In this document: piece by piece, positions 51,640 through 61,377 of the stretch
How positions within the stretch are numbered: position 1 is the stretch's first letter
Layout: each line of letters opens with the position of its first letter
Assembly: GCA_963519305.1 (NCBI GenBank)
Contig: CAUQMS010000010.1
Location: 101,176-165,175, forward strand
Length of the DNA: 64,000 nt
Direction of reading: 5' to 3'
Source of the DNA: Ewingella sp963519305
GTDB lineage: Bacteria > Pseudomonadota > Gammaproteobacteria > Enterobacterales > Enterobacteriaceae
Made by a program: the position numbers and the translations under genes
The notes under the pieces: generated by a model
What the model was told of the DNA's origin: nothing
What the model saw: only the letters and a program-made list of their open reading frames with translations
The model's database searches: none

Positions 51640-52482
51640 ATGCTGAGTTACCGCCACAGCTTTCACGCTGGCAACCATGCCGACGTTCTCAAACACACCG
51701 TTCAGAGCCTGATCATCGAATCTCTGAAAGAAAAAGAGAAGCCTTTCCTCTATCTCGACACCCACGCCGGTGCCGGTCGTTACCTGCTGAGCGGCGAACA
51801 CGCCGAACGCACGGGCGAATATATGGAAGGTATTGCGCGCATCTGGCAGCGTGAAGATCAGCCTGCTGAGCTGGCCCCTTACATGTCGGTGATTAAGCAC
51901 TTTAACCGTAACGAGAGCCTGCGTTATTACCCTGGTTCTCCGCTCATCGCCCGCCAGCTGCTGCGTGAAGATGACAAACTGCACATGACCGAACTGCATC
52001 CGAGCGACTTCCCGCTGCTGCGTAATGAGTTCCAGAAAGACGATCGTGCCAAAGTGCTGCGTGAAGACGGTTATCAGCAGCTGAAGGCTCAGTTGCCGCC
52101 GCTCTCGCGTCGCGGCCTGATTCTGATGGACCCGCCGTATGAGCTGAAAACCGATTATCAGGACGTGGTGAAAGGTATTCAGGAAGGTTACAAACGTTTT
52201 GCCACCGGCACTTATGCACTGTGGTATCCGGTGGTGATGCGCCAGCAGATCAAAAAAATGCTGCGTGATCTGGAAGCTACCGGCATCCGCCGTATTCTGC
52301 AAATCGAGCTGGGCGTGCGCCCGGACAGCGATCAGCGCGGTATGACCGCCTCAGGCATGATCGTGATTAACCCGCCGTGGAAACTGGAACAGCAGATGAA
52401 AGCGGTTCTGCCGTGGCTGCTGGAAACGCTGGTGCCATCAGGTACCGGCCACACGACGGTCAAATGGGTCGTACCTGAGTAA
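51640..52482 (+). CDS. rlmJ: 23S rRNA (adenine2030-N6)-methyltransferase RlmJ
   Basis: 280 residues, the E. coli length. LSYRHSFHAGNHADVLKH is the typical start, LYLDTHAGAGRYLL the SAM site, and LILMDPPYELKTDY the NPPY-like DPPY catalytic motif. It methylates A2030 of 23S rRNA. It precedes gor, as in E. coli. Confidence 0.96.
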   Translation: MLSYRHSFHAGNHADVLKHTVQSLIIESLKEKEKPFLYLDTHAGAGRYLLSGEHAERTGEYMEGIARIWQREDQPAELAPYMSVIKHFNRNESLRYYPGSPLIARQLLREDDKLHMTELHPSDFPLLRNEFQKDDRAKVLREDGYQQLKAQLPPLSRRGLILMDPPYELKTDYQDVVKGIQEGYKRFATGTYALWYPVVMRQQIKKMLRDLEATGIRRILQIELGVRPDSDQRGMTASGMIVINPPWKLEQQMKAVLPWLLETLVPSGTGHTTVKWVVPE

Positions 52483-52661
52483 CTCCTCCCTTCAGAAATT
52501 CTATGATGCTCTGCCAGGACCTTTTCAAAAGGTCCTGGCTATCAAACCTATTGCAATCATTGATCCAATCTTTTCCACAACCAGCTAAACTCTTGGGCAA
52601 TTATTCAGATTAGCAGCGCCGGTATGGCGTTCTTCATTTTTCACAATTCATGGAAAATCCG

Positions 52662-54014
52662 ATGACTAAACATTATGACTATCTGGCAATTGGCGGCGGC
52701 AGCGGCGGTATCGCATCAATCAACCGTGCGGCCATGTATGGGCAGAAATGTGCGCTGATCGAAGCGAAAGAGCTCGGCGGCACCTGCGTCAACGTGGGTT
52801 GTGTCCCGAAGAAAGTGATGTGGCATGCGGCGCAAATCGCCGAAGCTATCCGTAATTACGGCCCGGATTACGGCTTTGACACCACCGTCAACAGCTTCAA
52901 CTGGAAAACGCTGGTTGCCAACCGCACCGCATACATCGACCGTATCCATACTTCGTACGACAACGTGCTGGGCAAAAACAACGTCGATGTGATCAAAGGT
53001 TTTGCGCGTTTTATTGACGATCATACCGTTGAAGTGAACGGCGAGAAGATCACAGCGGATCACATTCTGATCGCCACCGGCGGGCGCCCGAGCCACCCGA
53101 ACATTCCGGGTGCGGAATACGGCATCGACTCCGACGGCTTCTTTGACCTGATGGAAATGCCAAAACGCGTTGCGGTTGTCGGTGCAGGTTATATCGCGGT
53201 AGAAATTGCCGGTGTGATGAATGCGCTGGGTGCGGAAACTCACCTGTTCGTGCGTAAGCATGCCCCGCTGCGTACTTTCGACCCGTTAATCGTCGAAACC
53301 TTGCTGGAAGTGATCAACACCGAAGGCCCGGCACTGCACACGGAATCCATTCCGAAAGAAGTCGTGAAAAATGCCGACGGCAGCCTGACGCTGAAGCTGG
53401 AAAATGGCAAAGCGTTTGAAGTCGACAGCCTGGTATGGGCGATTGGCCGCGAACCGGAAACCGACAACTTCAATCTGAAAGCGACCGGTGTCAAAACTAA
53501 CGCTAAAGGCTACATTGAAGTCGATAAATTCCAGAACACCAGCGTCAAAGGCATCTACGCCGTAGGCGATAACACAGGTGCAGTTGAACTGACGCCTGTA
53601 GCCGTGGCCGCAGGCCGTCGCCTGTCCGAACGCTTGTTTAACAACAAGCCAGACGAGCATCTGGACTACAGCAACATCGCCACCGTGGTCTTCAGCCACC
53701 CGCCAATCGGTACGGTCGGTCTGACCGAACCGCAGGCCATCGAGCAGTACGGCGCCGACAACGTGAAAGTCTACAAATCTGCGTTCACCGCGATGTATAC
53801 CGCCGTAACCAGGCACCGCCAGCCGTGCCGCATGAAGCTGGTGTGTGTCGGTAAAGAAGAGAAGATCGTCGGTATTCACGGTATCGGCTATGGCATGGAC
53901 GAAATGCTGCAAGGCTTCGCGGTCGCGGTCAAAATGGGCGCCACCAAGAAAGACTTCGATAACACCGTGGCCATTCACCCAACGGGTGCTGAAGAGTTCG
54001 TTACCATGAGATAA
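52662..54014 (+). CDS. gor: Glutathione reductase
   Basis: 450 residues from the ATG at 52662 (MTKHYDYLAIGGGSGG), with GGAAAA upstream; an upstream ATG at 52650 is less likely. Length and sequence match E. coli Gor. The redox-active disulfide is in GGTCVNVGCVPKK (Cys42/Cys47), the NADPH fold is VAVVGAGYIAVE, and the C-terminal catalytic His is in VAIHPTGAEEF. It reduces glutathione disulfide with NADPH in the cytoplasm. The gene is followed by a strong terminator. Confidence 0.97.
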   Translation: MTKHYDYLAIGGGSGGIASINRAAMYGQKCALIEAKELGGTCVNVGCVPKKVMWHAAQIAEAIRNYGPDYGFDTTVNSFNWKTLVANRTAYIDRIHTSYDNVLGKNNVDVIKGFARFIDDHTVEVNGEKITADHILIATGGRPSHPNIPGAEYGIDSDGFFDLMEMPKRVAVVGAGYIAVEIAGVMNALGAETHLFVRKHAPLRTFDPLIVETLLEVINTEGPALHTESIPKEVVKNADGSLTLKLENGKAFEVDSLVWAIGREPETDNFNLKATGVKTNAKGYIEVDKFQNTSVKGIYAVGDNTGAVELTPVAVAAGRRLSERLFNNKPDEHLDYSNIATVVFSHPPIGTVGLTEPQAIEQYGADNVKVYKSAFTAMYTAVTRHRQPCRMKLVCVGKEEKIVGIHGIGYGMDEMLQGFAVAVKMGATKKDFDNTVAIHPTGAEEFVTMR

Positions 54015-54053
54015 AAAGGTAAAAGTACTCCACTTACACCTGTCATAAAGACG

Positions 54054-54083
54054 AAAAAACTGGCTATAAAAGCCAGTTTTTTT
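54054..54083. terminator. gor terminator
   Basis: AAAAAACTGGCT-ATAAA-AGCCAGTTTTTTT, bidirectional; it also lies past the end of the oppositely oriented ampC fragment. Confidence 0.9.
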
Positions 54084-54125
54084 ATGCCTATCATGGTGAT
54101 AGCTTACATGGGGGTTTAGTGGCGA

Positions 54126-54590
54126 TCATTTTTTCAGTTCTTGCATGATGGCGTAGGTGGCCCTGATGCGGGCATCGTTGGGAAACCACTTGTTGGCCAG
54201 CATCACCACGGCAATTTTGCGCGAGGGCACAAACACCGCGTAGGAAGAGAAGCCGTTGGTCGAGCCAGTTTTGTTGTACCAGGTGTCCGCGTTGTCGGGT
54301 TCGGGTGGGGTGATTTCGCTCACCGGCAGACCGCCCCGGAGCTTGCCCGCCGCATTGCCGGCGATCAGCTGCTTCAGGTCGGGCGGATAGGGATAACTTT
54401 CCCACATCATGTCCTGACTGAACCCGCTGGTGCGGTAATAGCCGGTGTGGGTCGCGTTCAGCGCGTTTTGCCACGCCGGATTGATCGCGGTGACGTGCAT
54501 GTTGGCATCGAGATAGCGGATCAGATCCAGCGAATTGGATTTCAGCCCGTAGGCTTTCTCATCCAGATGGGCGGATTTGATGCGCACGCC
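54126..54590 (-). pseudogene. 5'-truncated class C beta-lactamase (second ampC-like gene)
   Basis: The frame encodes only the C-terminal 150 residues of an AmpC-type enzyme: GVRIKSAHLDEKAYGLKSNS, then EITPPEPDN, YNKTGSTNGFSSYAVFVPSR (the KTG motif) and IAVVMLANKWFPNDARI. The SxxK and YxN active-site motifs are missing, so it is inactive. It is clearly different from the intact ampC at 55177 (about half the aligned residues shared by eye), so it is an old paralogue or acquired copy, not a recent duplicate. The break at about 54590 is followed by the small LuxR-type gene. Confidence 0.88.
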
Positions 54591-54692
54591 AGAAAGAGAT
54601 TGTCTACAAAACAGAAAATATGCAGGAGCTGGCCTTCAGCGTATTTGGCCCCAGGAAAGCAGCGCAGATGCAGCCAGAGAGGAGAATCTGAT

Positions 54693-54965
54693 ATGCCCAT
54701 GCCATTGACCCGCTTTAAAAAACTCAGCGCCCGGGAATGGAGCGTGCTCAGAATGCTGGCGCAGGGGGTAATTCCCGCGCTTATCGCGGTACAGCTGGCG
54801 ATCAGCGTCAAGACGGTGAGCCAGCACACTCATAATATGGCGAAGAAGCTCGGCGTGGAAAACCGCGTCTTGCTGCAAAAAATGCTGGTCACCATTAATT
54901 ATCAGCGCGACCCCGTTCTGCCCCGCGGGGAGACGGACAACAGGGACGCGAACCGTGCGAATTAA
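54693..54965 (+). CDS. Short LuxR-type helix-turn-helix protein
   Basis: 90 residues from an ATG with AGGAGA eight bases upstream. It consists of little more than a GerE helix-turn-helix: KLSAREWSVLRMLAQGVIPALIA and then ISVKTVSQHTHNMAKKLGV. An N-terminal sensing domain is absent, which can mean a truncated regulator or a stand-alone DNA binder. It sits between the broken and intact ampC genes, opposite in direction to both. The Gly usually following the first helix is replaced by Pro/Ala, so DNA binding is uncertain. Confidence 0.6.
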   Translation: MPMPLTRFKKLSAREWSVLRMLAQGVIPALIAVQLAISVKTVSQHTHNMAKKLGVENRVLLQKMLVTINYQRDPVLPRGETDNRDANRAN

Positions 54966-55176
54966 TCAACGAAGGTCGGCAATGCTTTGGACACGGGCGC
55001 ACTTCATTAGCGTGTTTTTTACAGGACTGGCCCTTGCCCTCTGTTACTCTTATATCTTCGTGCCAGAATTTCCAGCCGGATGAAAATAGAGTTCGCTCAT
55101 GATGGCGTTGTGTCCCGGACGGCGATGGGATTGATCAAGCAGGCCCGCTGAAGCGGGCCTTACTATTTACGGTAAA

Positions 55177-56322
55177 TTACTGTAAAGCTTCAAGAATGCG
55201 GTAAGCGGCTTCGACACGCGCAGGGTTAGGGTAGTTTTTATTGGCCAGCATCACGATACCCAGGTTCTTTTCGGGAATGAACGCCACGTAGCTGCCAAAT
55301 CCGCCGGTTGAGCCTGTTTTATTTACCCATGAGGCCTTTAATGCGGGCGTTGGCGGATTAATTTCTGCCGCACTCAGCGGTGCCAGTGCGACTTTATTAT
55401 CGCTACCACCGACCACCGTTGTTGCGTTCACCGGCCAGTTCAGCATCTCCCAGCCCAGCCCCTGATACATGTCACCCACTTGCCAGTATCGCGACTGGGC
55501 AAGCAAAATCCCCTTTTGCAGCGAGGCATCTTTTACTTCTGCAGGCGTCATGTTGGCCTGCACCCAGCTTGCCATATCCTCTATTGAGGATTTCACGCCG
55601 TAGGCTTCCGCATCCAGCATACCTGGATTAACGTGAACGGCTTTCCCACCACGATAGCCCCACGCATAGTGCTTTTCTTCAGGTTGTGGCATGTGTATCC
55701 AGGTATGCGCGAGTTTCAATGGCTGGAACACGCGTTTGCTCATCGCCTCTTCAAAGCTCATGCCTGAAGGTTTAACCGCCAGTTTGCCAAACAGCCCAAT
55801 ACTGGCGTTCGAATAAAGACGCTTGGTGCCCGGTCCCCACTGCGGTTGCCAGGTTTGATAGTAATTCTGTAACGACGCCTCATCGGTCACATTATCTGGT
55901 ACCTGAAGCGGTAAACCACCGGCGGTATAGGTTGCCAGGTTAAGCAAACTTATCCCTTCCCATTGCTTCCCGGACAGCGCGGGCCAGTATTTGCTCACCG
56001 GATCGCTCAGCTTAATTTCACCCCGGGCAATAGCATCGCCGCCCAGTACGCCGGTGAAGGTTTTACTGACAGAACCGAGCTCAAATAAGGTCTGTTGCGT
56101 GACGGGCTGTTTGCCTGCCACATCTGCCATCCCCCAGATAAAGTAGTAGGGCTGGCCCTGATAAATCACCGCCACCGCCATGCCCGGAATGGCCTGTTCT
56201 TTCATCAACGGAGTCACTGTGCGATTAACAATATCGGCTATCTGTTTTTCCGTTTGCGCTCCTGCCAGCGCGGAACTTGACGCAACGAGCAGCAGCGCAC
56301 AGGAAAGGGTCTTAAGCATCAT
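55177..56322 (-). CDS. ampC: Class C beta-lactamase AmpC
   Basis: 381 residues from the ATG at 56322 (GGAAG 9 bases upstream), the standard AmpC length; the frame to 56391 lacks homology. The signal peptide ends ALAGA. Active-site motifs: SVSK (in ELGSVSKTFTGVLG), YSN (in RLYSNASIGLFG) and KTG (in VNKTGSTGGFGSYVAF). The sequence is close to the chromosomal CMY/ACT/MIR group of Enterobacteriaceae. It hydrolyses cephalosporins in the periplasm. No divergent ampR is present upstream, so induction by the usual AmpR route is not expected. A GC hairpin (GGCCCGC/GCGGGCC) lies just downstream at 55141-55158. Confidence 0.96.
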   Translation of the reverse strand: MMLKTLSCALLLVASSSALAGAQTEKQIADIVNRTVTPLMKEQAIPGMAVAVIYQGQPYYFIWGMADVAGKQPVTQQTLFELGSVSKTFTGVLGGDAIARGEIKLSDPVSKYWPALSGKQWEGISLLNLATYTAGGLPLQVPDNVTDEASLQNYYQTWQPQWGPGTKRLYSNASIGLFGKLAVKPSGMSFEEAMSKRVFQPLKLAHTWIHMPQPEEKHYAWGYRGGKAVHVNPGMLDAEAYGVKSSIEDMASWVQANMTPAEVKDASLQKGILLAQSRYWQVGDMYQGLGWEMLNWPVNATTVVGGSDNKVALAPLSAAEINPPTPALKASWVNKTGSTGGFGSYVAFIPEKNLGIVMLANKNYPNPARVEAAYRILEALQ

Positions 56323-57404
56323 GGCTATCTTCCATAATAAGAGTTGAAGGGATGTCGTGCTTAATTTGATGGATTTGACTGCGAGCGGCAAACGATAAAA
56401 ATTAGCCTCTGCCTGAAGTTTTTCTAATGGATATTACGATGACCGCATCTGTATCCGGCTTAATCTGCGTCGTACCCTCCAATATAATAAGGTAGCACAT
56501 TCTTATTTCCCTTCCAGATGATAAATACGCTATTTCATCATCTAAGACCCAGACGTTATGAGTTTCGGTAACGAAGATGTCCAGCGATTCACCCCGGACA
56601 GACTCAGACATGTATATGTACAACAAATCCGTACTCCTGACTCGTACATCACCTCCAGGTTACGCTTCCAATGAGCTATTTTTACTGCTGTCGAAAGGGT
56701 GCTGCTTGTCGAATAAAAACTCTGAAAAAAAAACTCATATACGCCCGTAGGCCTTGCCAAGCAAGGGTTTCCTGCTTTTCTGATGCTGATGCCTGTATGG
56801 GTACTTCCCAAAAAGGTTGAGCGTCATGGATGTAAGAATAATGAGTCTGATGATAGCAACATGCTGCGTTTCTGCTATCTGCAGCTAGGGCTGGCTATTG
56901 CACGACTAATGACCTGGAAACATCGCCAGAGGGAGGCTACGTCCTGCTAAGCAAAATGGCACTGGAAATGATGAACACATCAGGAAAAAGGCTGAGCCAA
57001 TGCATTACTATATAGTTGATTTATTTGTATTTATATTAATAACAGCGAGAGTGTAAATCGACGTTAAATTTGCAGGTGTTGGAATAAGGGATTCCGGGAT
57101 CCACAGCATTGAAAAATAACCTCATAATAGATGTTCTCAGTAAGACAAAACCAGAGAGTAATCTCACTGGCTTAATGATTTGCTTAATACCGATGTTAGC
57201 CATTCTAATATCTCACCCCCTTCTAATTCACCATGTTTATTGTATGATGTGCATCACAGTATTGACGGAATCAATTCCACTTTACTATTAACCGTGTGAT
57301 CAGCAAGCAATCTCATTCAAACATGATTTCTTTCTCTAAGCACTTAATCTCATTTCATTTTTAATTCTCAATAAAAATTAACCGGTAATAAAAAGGAAAT
57401 TTTG
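56323..57404. other. 1.08-kb region upstream of ampC and fimbrial operon 3
   Basis: No convincing gene. Short minus-strand frames at 56402-56811 and a 60-codon plus-strand frame at 57109 have no clear ribosome sites or familiar motifs; they may be decayed genes. The right part, AT-rich from 57000, should contain the promoter of the fimbrial operon. No ampR remnant is recognisable. Confidence 0.4.
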
Positions 57405-57935
57405 ATGTCTATTAATAAATTAATGACTGGTGCAGCACTTATTCTGACTGGTTTAAGCACTTCCGCAATGGCCGCCACCGATGGCAAGATCAATTTTGAA
57501 GGCAATGTCGTTGACACCCCGTGCGTTGTAGCATCCAAAAGTGTCAATCAGACCGTGACATTAAATAACGTAAAATCGAGCAGCTTTACTGCTGTAGGTA
57601 ATACCTCCGCGCCGGTTGGGTTCACCATCTCGCTGGAGCAGTGTACACCTGGCACGATTAAAACGGCTACTGCCGCATTCTCGGGCTTAGCTGACGCAAA
57701 AGACAATACATTGGTCTCTGTGGGTACTGCATCAGGTTCAGCAACTGGCATAGGTATTGAGATTCTTGATGCAGCGAAAGGTACCACCGTCGCAATGAAC
57801 GGAGCTGGTACTGATTTCGGATTGATAAATGGAAATACGGACCTGAATTTCCAGGCGCGTTACAAATCAACGAATGCCACTGTCGGAGTGGGTCCTGCGA
57901 ATGGTTCTGCCGATTTCGCGATCACCTACAAATAA
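57405..57935 (+). CDS. Major fimbrial subunit (pilin), operon 3
   Basis: 176 residues from the ATG at 57405 (AAGGAAAT upstream). A signal peptide ends SAMAA; then TDGKINFEGNVVDTPCVV opens a FimA-type pilin with its partner Cys in LEQCTPG, and the C-terminal strand is SADFAITYK. It is a rod-forming subunit related to, but distinct from, the pilins of operons 1 and 2. First gene of a seven-gene chaperone-usher operon. Confidence 0.92.
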   Translation: MSINKLMTGAALILTGLSTSAMAATDGKINFEGNVVDTPCVVASKSVNQTVTLNNVKSSSFTAVGNTSAPVGFTISLEQCTPGTIKTATAAFSGLADAKDNTLVSVGTASGSATGIGIEILDAAKGTTVAMNGAGTDFGLINGNTDLNFQARYKSTNATVGVGPANGSADFAITYK

Positions 57936-57946
57936 TCCACCTGATG

Positions 57947-57968
57947 GCGTGGCTAATAGTAGCTACGC
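57947..57968 (+). terminator. Hairpin between pilin and chaperone genes, possible attenuator
   Basis: GCGTGGCTA and TAGCTACGC pair with one mismatch around a 4-base loop, followed by TATTTCCC. It is weaker than the equivalent structure of operon 1 but in the same place, after the major pilin gene. Confidence 0.45.
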
Positions 57969-58000
57969 TATTTCCCTTCTCACTCAGATAAAGGTTAATC

Positions 58001-58696
58001 ATGTTAAATAAAAAACAATGTATTTCTGCTCTGTTATTACTGGCGGCATCCGGCAGCGCTTTGGCGTCTGATGGTATTGTGTTGGGCGCAACCCGCGTAG
58101 TTTATAATAGTGACAGCCGTGAAACTTCGCTTACGGTACATAATGACAGTGATAAACAATTTTTCCTGGTACAGTCTTGGGTGGATGATGCAAAAGGGAA
58201 TAAAAGTGTGCCGTTTGCCATTACTCCTCCGCTGTTTCGTCTGAACGCCAAGAAAGATAATATGCTGCGTATTGTGAAGACCGGTGGCGAATTGCCTAAC
58301 GACCACGAATCAGTCTATTGGTTGAATGTGAAGGCCATTCCGCCTGCACCTGAAGCTGGGCAAGGTCAGAACGTTCTGCAACTGGCCATTAAAACCCGTA
58401 TTAAACTGTTCTACCGCCCAACTGGCTTAGCCGGTAAAGCGGGCGAAGCACCGGCCGCGCTGCAATGGTCAGTGCAGGGTAATGACTTAGTGGCTAAAAA
58501 CCCAACACCTTATTCTGTCACGCTCAATACCTTATCAATTGGCGGCAAAGAAATTAAGAACGTCAATCTGGTGATGCCAAAAAGTGAAGAGCATTACAAA
58601 TTACCTGCCGGCAGTGGAAAAGGTAATTCTGTTAGTTACACCGCAATCAATGATTATGGTGGTATTGATAAAGAGATAACAACCAAGACAAATTAA
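58001..58696 (+). CDS. Periplasmic fimbrial chaperone, operon 3
   Basis: 231 residues, the typical PapD/FimC size. The signal peptide ends SALA, then SDGIVLGATRVVYNSDSRETS, SWVDDAKGNKSVPFAITPPLFRL, VYWLNVKAIPP and IKTRIKLFYRPTGL follow the family pattern, including the conserved Arg and Lys of the subunit-binding cleft. Operon partner of the usher at 58776. Confidence 0.94.
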   Translation: MLNKKQCISALLLLAASGSALASDGIVLGATRVVYNSDSRETSLTVHNDSDKQFFLVQSWVDDAKGNKSVPFAITPPLFRLNAKKDNMLRIVKTGGELPNDHESVYWLNVKAIPPAPEAGQGQNVLQLAIKTRIKLFYRPTGLAGKAGEAPAALQWSVQGNDLVAKNPTPYSVTLNTLSIGGKEIKNVNLVMPKSEEHYKLPAGSGKGNSVSYTAINDYGGIDKEITTKTN

Positions 58697-58775
58697 TGAC
58701 ATTGTTTACTATGTCTGGCAATTAGTTTCAGTAAGCACACCTAATTTTTGATGATCACATAAAATCTGCGAAAAA

Positions 58776-61352
58776 ATGAATTACAAAAATTTCAAACTGA
58801 AAAATAATAAGCCAATATTTTATGTAAGCATATTGTCTTTACTCATCATGTCAAATATCAGCTTTGCTGAGAATGGCTTTAACCCGGCATTCATTGAACA
58901 AGACGGCCAGGGAAATAACGTCGCGGATTTGTCTGCGTTTAGCTCCACCAGTGGTGGCCAGTTACCAGGGAAATATATTGTTGATATTTATGTCAACACT
59001 CAGCCTGTCGATCATCAGGAAGTGACCTTTTATTCTGACAAAGAAGGGGAGGATAAGAACGGTACTGGGTTATTACCTTGTATCACCCTGGAGCAACTTA
59101 AGAAATATGGATTAAAGACTGAAGCTATTCCGGCACTAAATAAAAAAGCAGTCACTGATAGCAAGGATGCACCGACAGAGGATAAAAATGCGTGTATCGA
59201 CTTTACGCACATGATTCCCTCTTCCAGTGCAGCTTTTGATTTTAACCGCCAGCGGCTGGAGCTGAGCTTCCCGCAGGCTGTACTGTCACAATCAGTACGA
59301 GGATATGTTGATCCGTCATTATGGGACAACGGCATTCCGGCTTTCTTGTTGAATTACAATTTCACCGGCGCCAACGCGGAAAATACCTCTGGCAACCAGA
59401 ACATCAAAGATAACGACTATTACCTCAGCCTGCGTAATGGTTTCAACCTGGGAGCATGGCGTTACCGCAACTACACCACCTGGAGTGATAACAACGGTGA
59501 AAAAAGCTGGGAGAACGTCAATAACTACCTGCAGCGCAGCATTATTTCGCTCAAATCTCAGCTGACGCTGGGCGACGGTTACTCAACCGGAGATGTGTTT
59601 GACAGCGTGCAATATCGCGGTGCGCAGATCGCTTCGGACGATTCCATGCTGCCAGACAGTATGCAAGGTTTTGCGCCCGTGGTGCGCGGCATTGCTAAAT
59701 CCAATGCGCAAGTCACCATCTCGCAGAATGGTTACACCATTTATCAGAGCTATGTTGCACCGGGCGCGTTTGAAATCACTGACCTCTACCCCAGCTCCGG
59801 CAGCGGAGATTTAACGGTAGAAATCAAAGAAGAAGACGGCAGCATTCAGAAGTTTGTGCAACCGTACTCTTCGGTGCCGATTTTGCAGCGTGAAGGGCAC
59901 ACCAAATACAGCGTGACCGCAGGGCAATTCCGCAGCGGCTACGGTACGGATACCCCGGACTTCGGGCAGTTGACGTTAATTCGCGGCTTTGGCGGCGGTG
60001 TTACGCTGTACGGCGGGCTTCAGAGCAGTGAAAAATATCAGTCGCTGGCTTTTGGTGTGGGTCAAAACATCGGTGACTGGGGCGCAATTTCTGTTGATGT
60101 CACTCAGGCCAAAACTCAGCTGCCTGACGAAACCGATACCGGCCAGTCTTACCGTTTTCTGTATGCCAAGTCATTTGCCGGTTCGGGTACCGACTTCCGT
60201 TTACTGGGCTACCGCTACTCCACCAGCGGGTTTTACACCATGCAGGAATCGGTCGACCTCAACAGTAATGACTCCGACACCAACGATTTTGAGATAAACA
60301 GCCATAAACGCAGCCAGGTAGAAGGCTCCGTCACCCAGTCATTGCCTGAGGGCTGGGGTGCATTTTATTTTTCGGCCAGCATACAGAATTACTGGGGCAC
60401 TGACGGCGATCAGCAAACCTTACAGTGGGGGTATAACAACGCCTGGCAGGGGATCAGCTATAGCCTGAGTTACAGCAATAACTTTACTCCGGATGAGCCT
60501 TCAGACCGGCAGATTGCGTTCAACGTGTCAGTCCCACTTGACCGCTGGGTAAAAGGGGCATCGGCGACGTACAACACCAACCGGGGCAGCAATGGCAGCG
60601 TCAGCCAGCAGGCAGGGGTCAACGGCTCATTGGATGACAACAAACTCAATTACAACGTCAGCCAGGGTACCGACAATCAGGGCCGCGGCAACAGCGGCAA
60701 TGCCAGCCTGAACTACACCGGCAGCCACGGCAACAGCAATGCGGCTTACAGCTACGGTCAGGATTCCCGCCGCGTGAACTACGGGCTGGGAGGCGGCATG
60801 GTCATTCACGGTGGCGGCGTGACGCTGTCCCAGCCGCTGGGTGAAACCATCGCGCTGGTGGCCGCACCGGGTGCGGCAGATGTTGGCGTAATGAACAACA
60901 CCGGTCTCACCACCGATTCACGCGGTTATGCCGTTGTGCCTTATGCCAGCGCCTACCGGCGTAACAGTATAGGGCTGAATACCACCACCCTCGGGCCTAA
61001 CGTGGATTTAGCAGAGAGCGCCAAAGACGTTATTCCCACCCGCGGAGCCGTGGTGCGGGCTGACTTTAACGCCCGCGTCGGTTACCGGGTAATGATGACC
61101 TTAAAACGCCCGGACGCCAGCGTGGTGCCTTTTGGTACCACCGTCAGCCTGGTCAGTGAAGAAAACAAGAAAGCGCCGGAAACCGGAATTGTTGGCGAAA
61201 TGGGGGCGACGTATTTAAGTGGTCTGCCAGAAAAAGGGCAACTGATTGCCCAGTGGGGTAAAGACGCGACGCAACAGTGCCACGTCAATTATCAGTTAAC
61301 CGCGCAGGCGTTAAAAGAAACCCTGCCAACGATTTCCGCCAATTGTATTTAG
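58776..61352 (+). CDS. Outer-membrane fimbrial usher, operon 3
   Basis: 858 residues. A signal peptide ends ISFA, and ENGFNPAFIEQDGQGNNVADLSAF is the usher N-terminal domain. The conserved FDSVQYRGAQIASDDSMLPDS block is near residue 275, with barrel repeats and the C-terminal Cys pair (TQQCHVNYQL ... SANCI). GC content is clearly higher than in the flanking pilin and adhesin genes. The ATG at 58776 follows an A-rich leader with a weak ribosome site. Confidence 0.94.
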   Translation: MNYKNFKLKNNKPIFYVSILSLLIMSNISFAENGFNPAFIEQDGQGNNVADLSAFSSTSGGQLPGKYIVDIYVNTQPVDHQEVTFYSDKEGEDKNGTGLLPCITLEQLKKYGLKTEAIPALNKKAVTDSKDAPTEDKNACIDFTHMIPSSSAAFDFNRQRLELSFPQAVLSQSVRGYVDPSLWDNGIPAFLLNYNFTGANAENTSGNQNIKDNDYYLSLRNGFNLGAWRYRNYTTWSDNNGEKSWENVNNYLQRSIISLKSQLTLGDGYSTGDVFDSVQYRGAQIASDDSMLPDSMQGFAPVVRGIAKSNAQVTISQNGYTIYQSYVAPGAFEITDLYPSSGSGDLTVEIKEEDGSIQKFVQPYSSVPILQREGHTKYSVTAGQFRSGYGTDTPDFGQLTLIRGFGGGVTLYGGLQSSEKYQSLAFGVGQNIGDWGAISVDVTQAKTQLPDETDTGQSYRFLYAKSFAGSGTDFRLLGYRYSTSGFYTMQESVDLNSNDSDTNDFEINSHKRSQVEGSVTQSLPEGWGAFYFSASIQNYWGTDGDQQTLQWGYNNAWQGISYSLSYSNNFTPDEPSDRQIAFNVSVPLDRWVKGASATYNTNRGSNGSVSQQAGVNGSLDDNKLNYNVSQGTDNQGRGNSGNASLNYTGSHGNSNAAYSYGQDSRRVNYGLGGGMVIHGGGVTLSQPLGETIALVAAPGAADVGVMNNTGLTTDSRGYAVVPYASAYRRNSIGLNTTTLGPNVDLAESAKDVIPTRGAVVRADFNARVGYRVMMTLKRPDASVVPFGTTVSLVSEENKKAPETGIVGEMGATYLSGLPEKGQLIAQWGKDATQQCHVNYQLTAQALKETLPTISANCI

Positions 61353-61377
61353 GTACCGAATAATAGGAGTTATTCTG

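Noticed and set aside
56402..56811. Short minus-strand frames upstream of ampC
   Set aside because: Weak starts and no recognisable motif; looked at as possible ampR remnant but there is no helix-turn-helix.
57109..57291. 60-codon hydrophobic frame before fimbrial operon 3
   Set aside because: No ribosome site; hydrophobicity follows from T-rich sequence.
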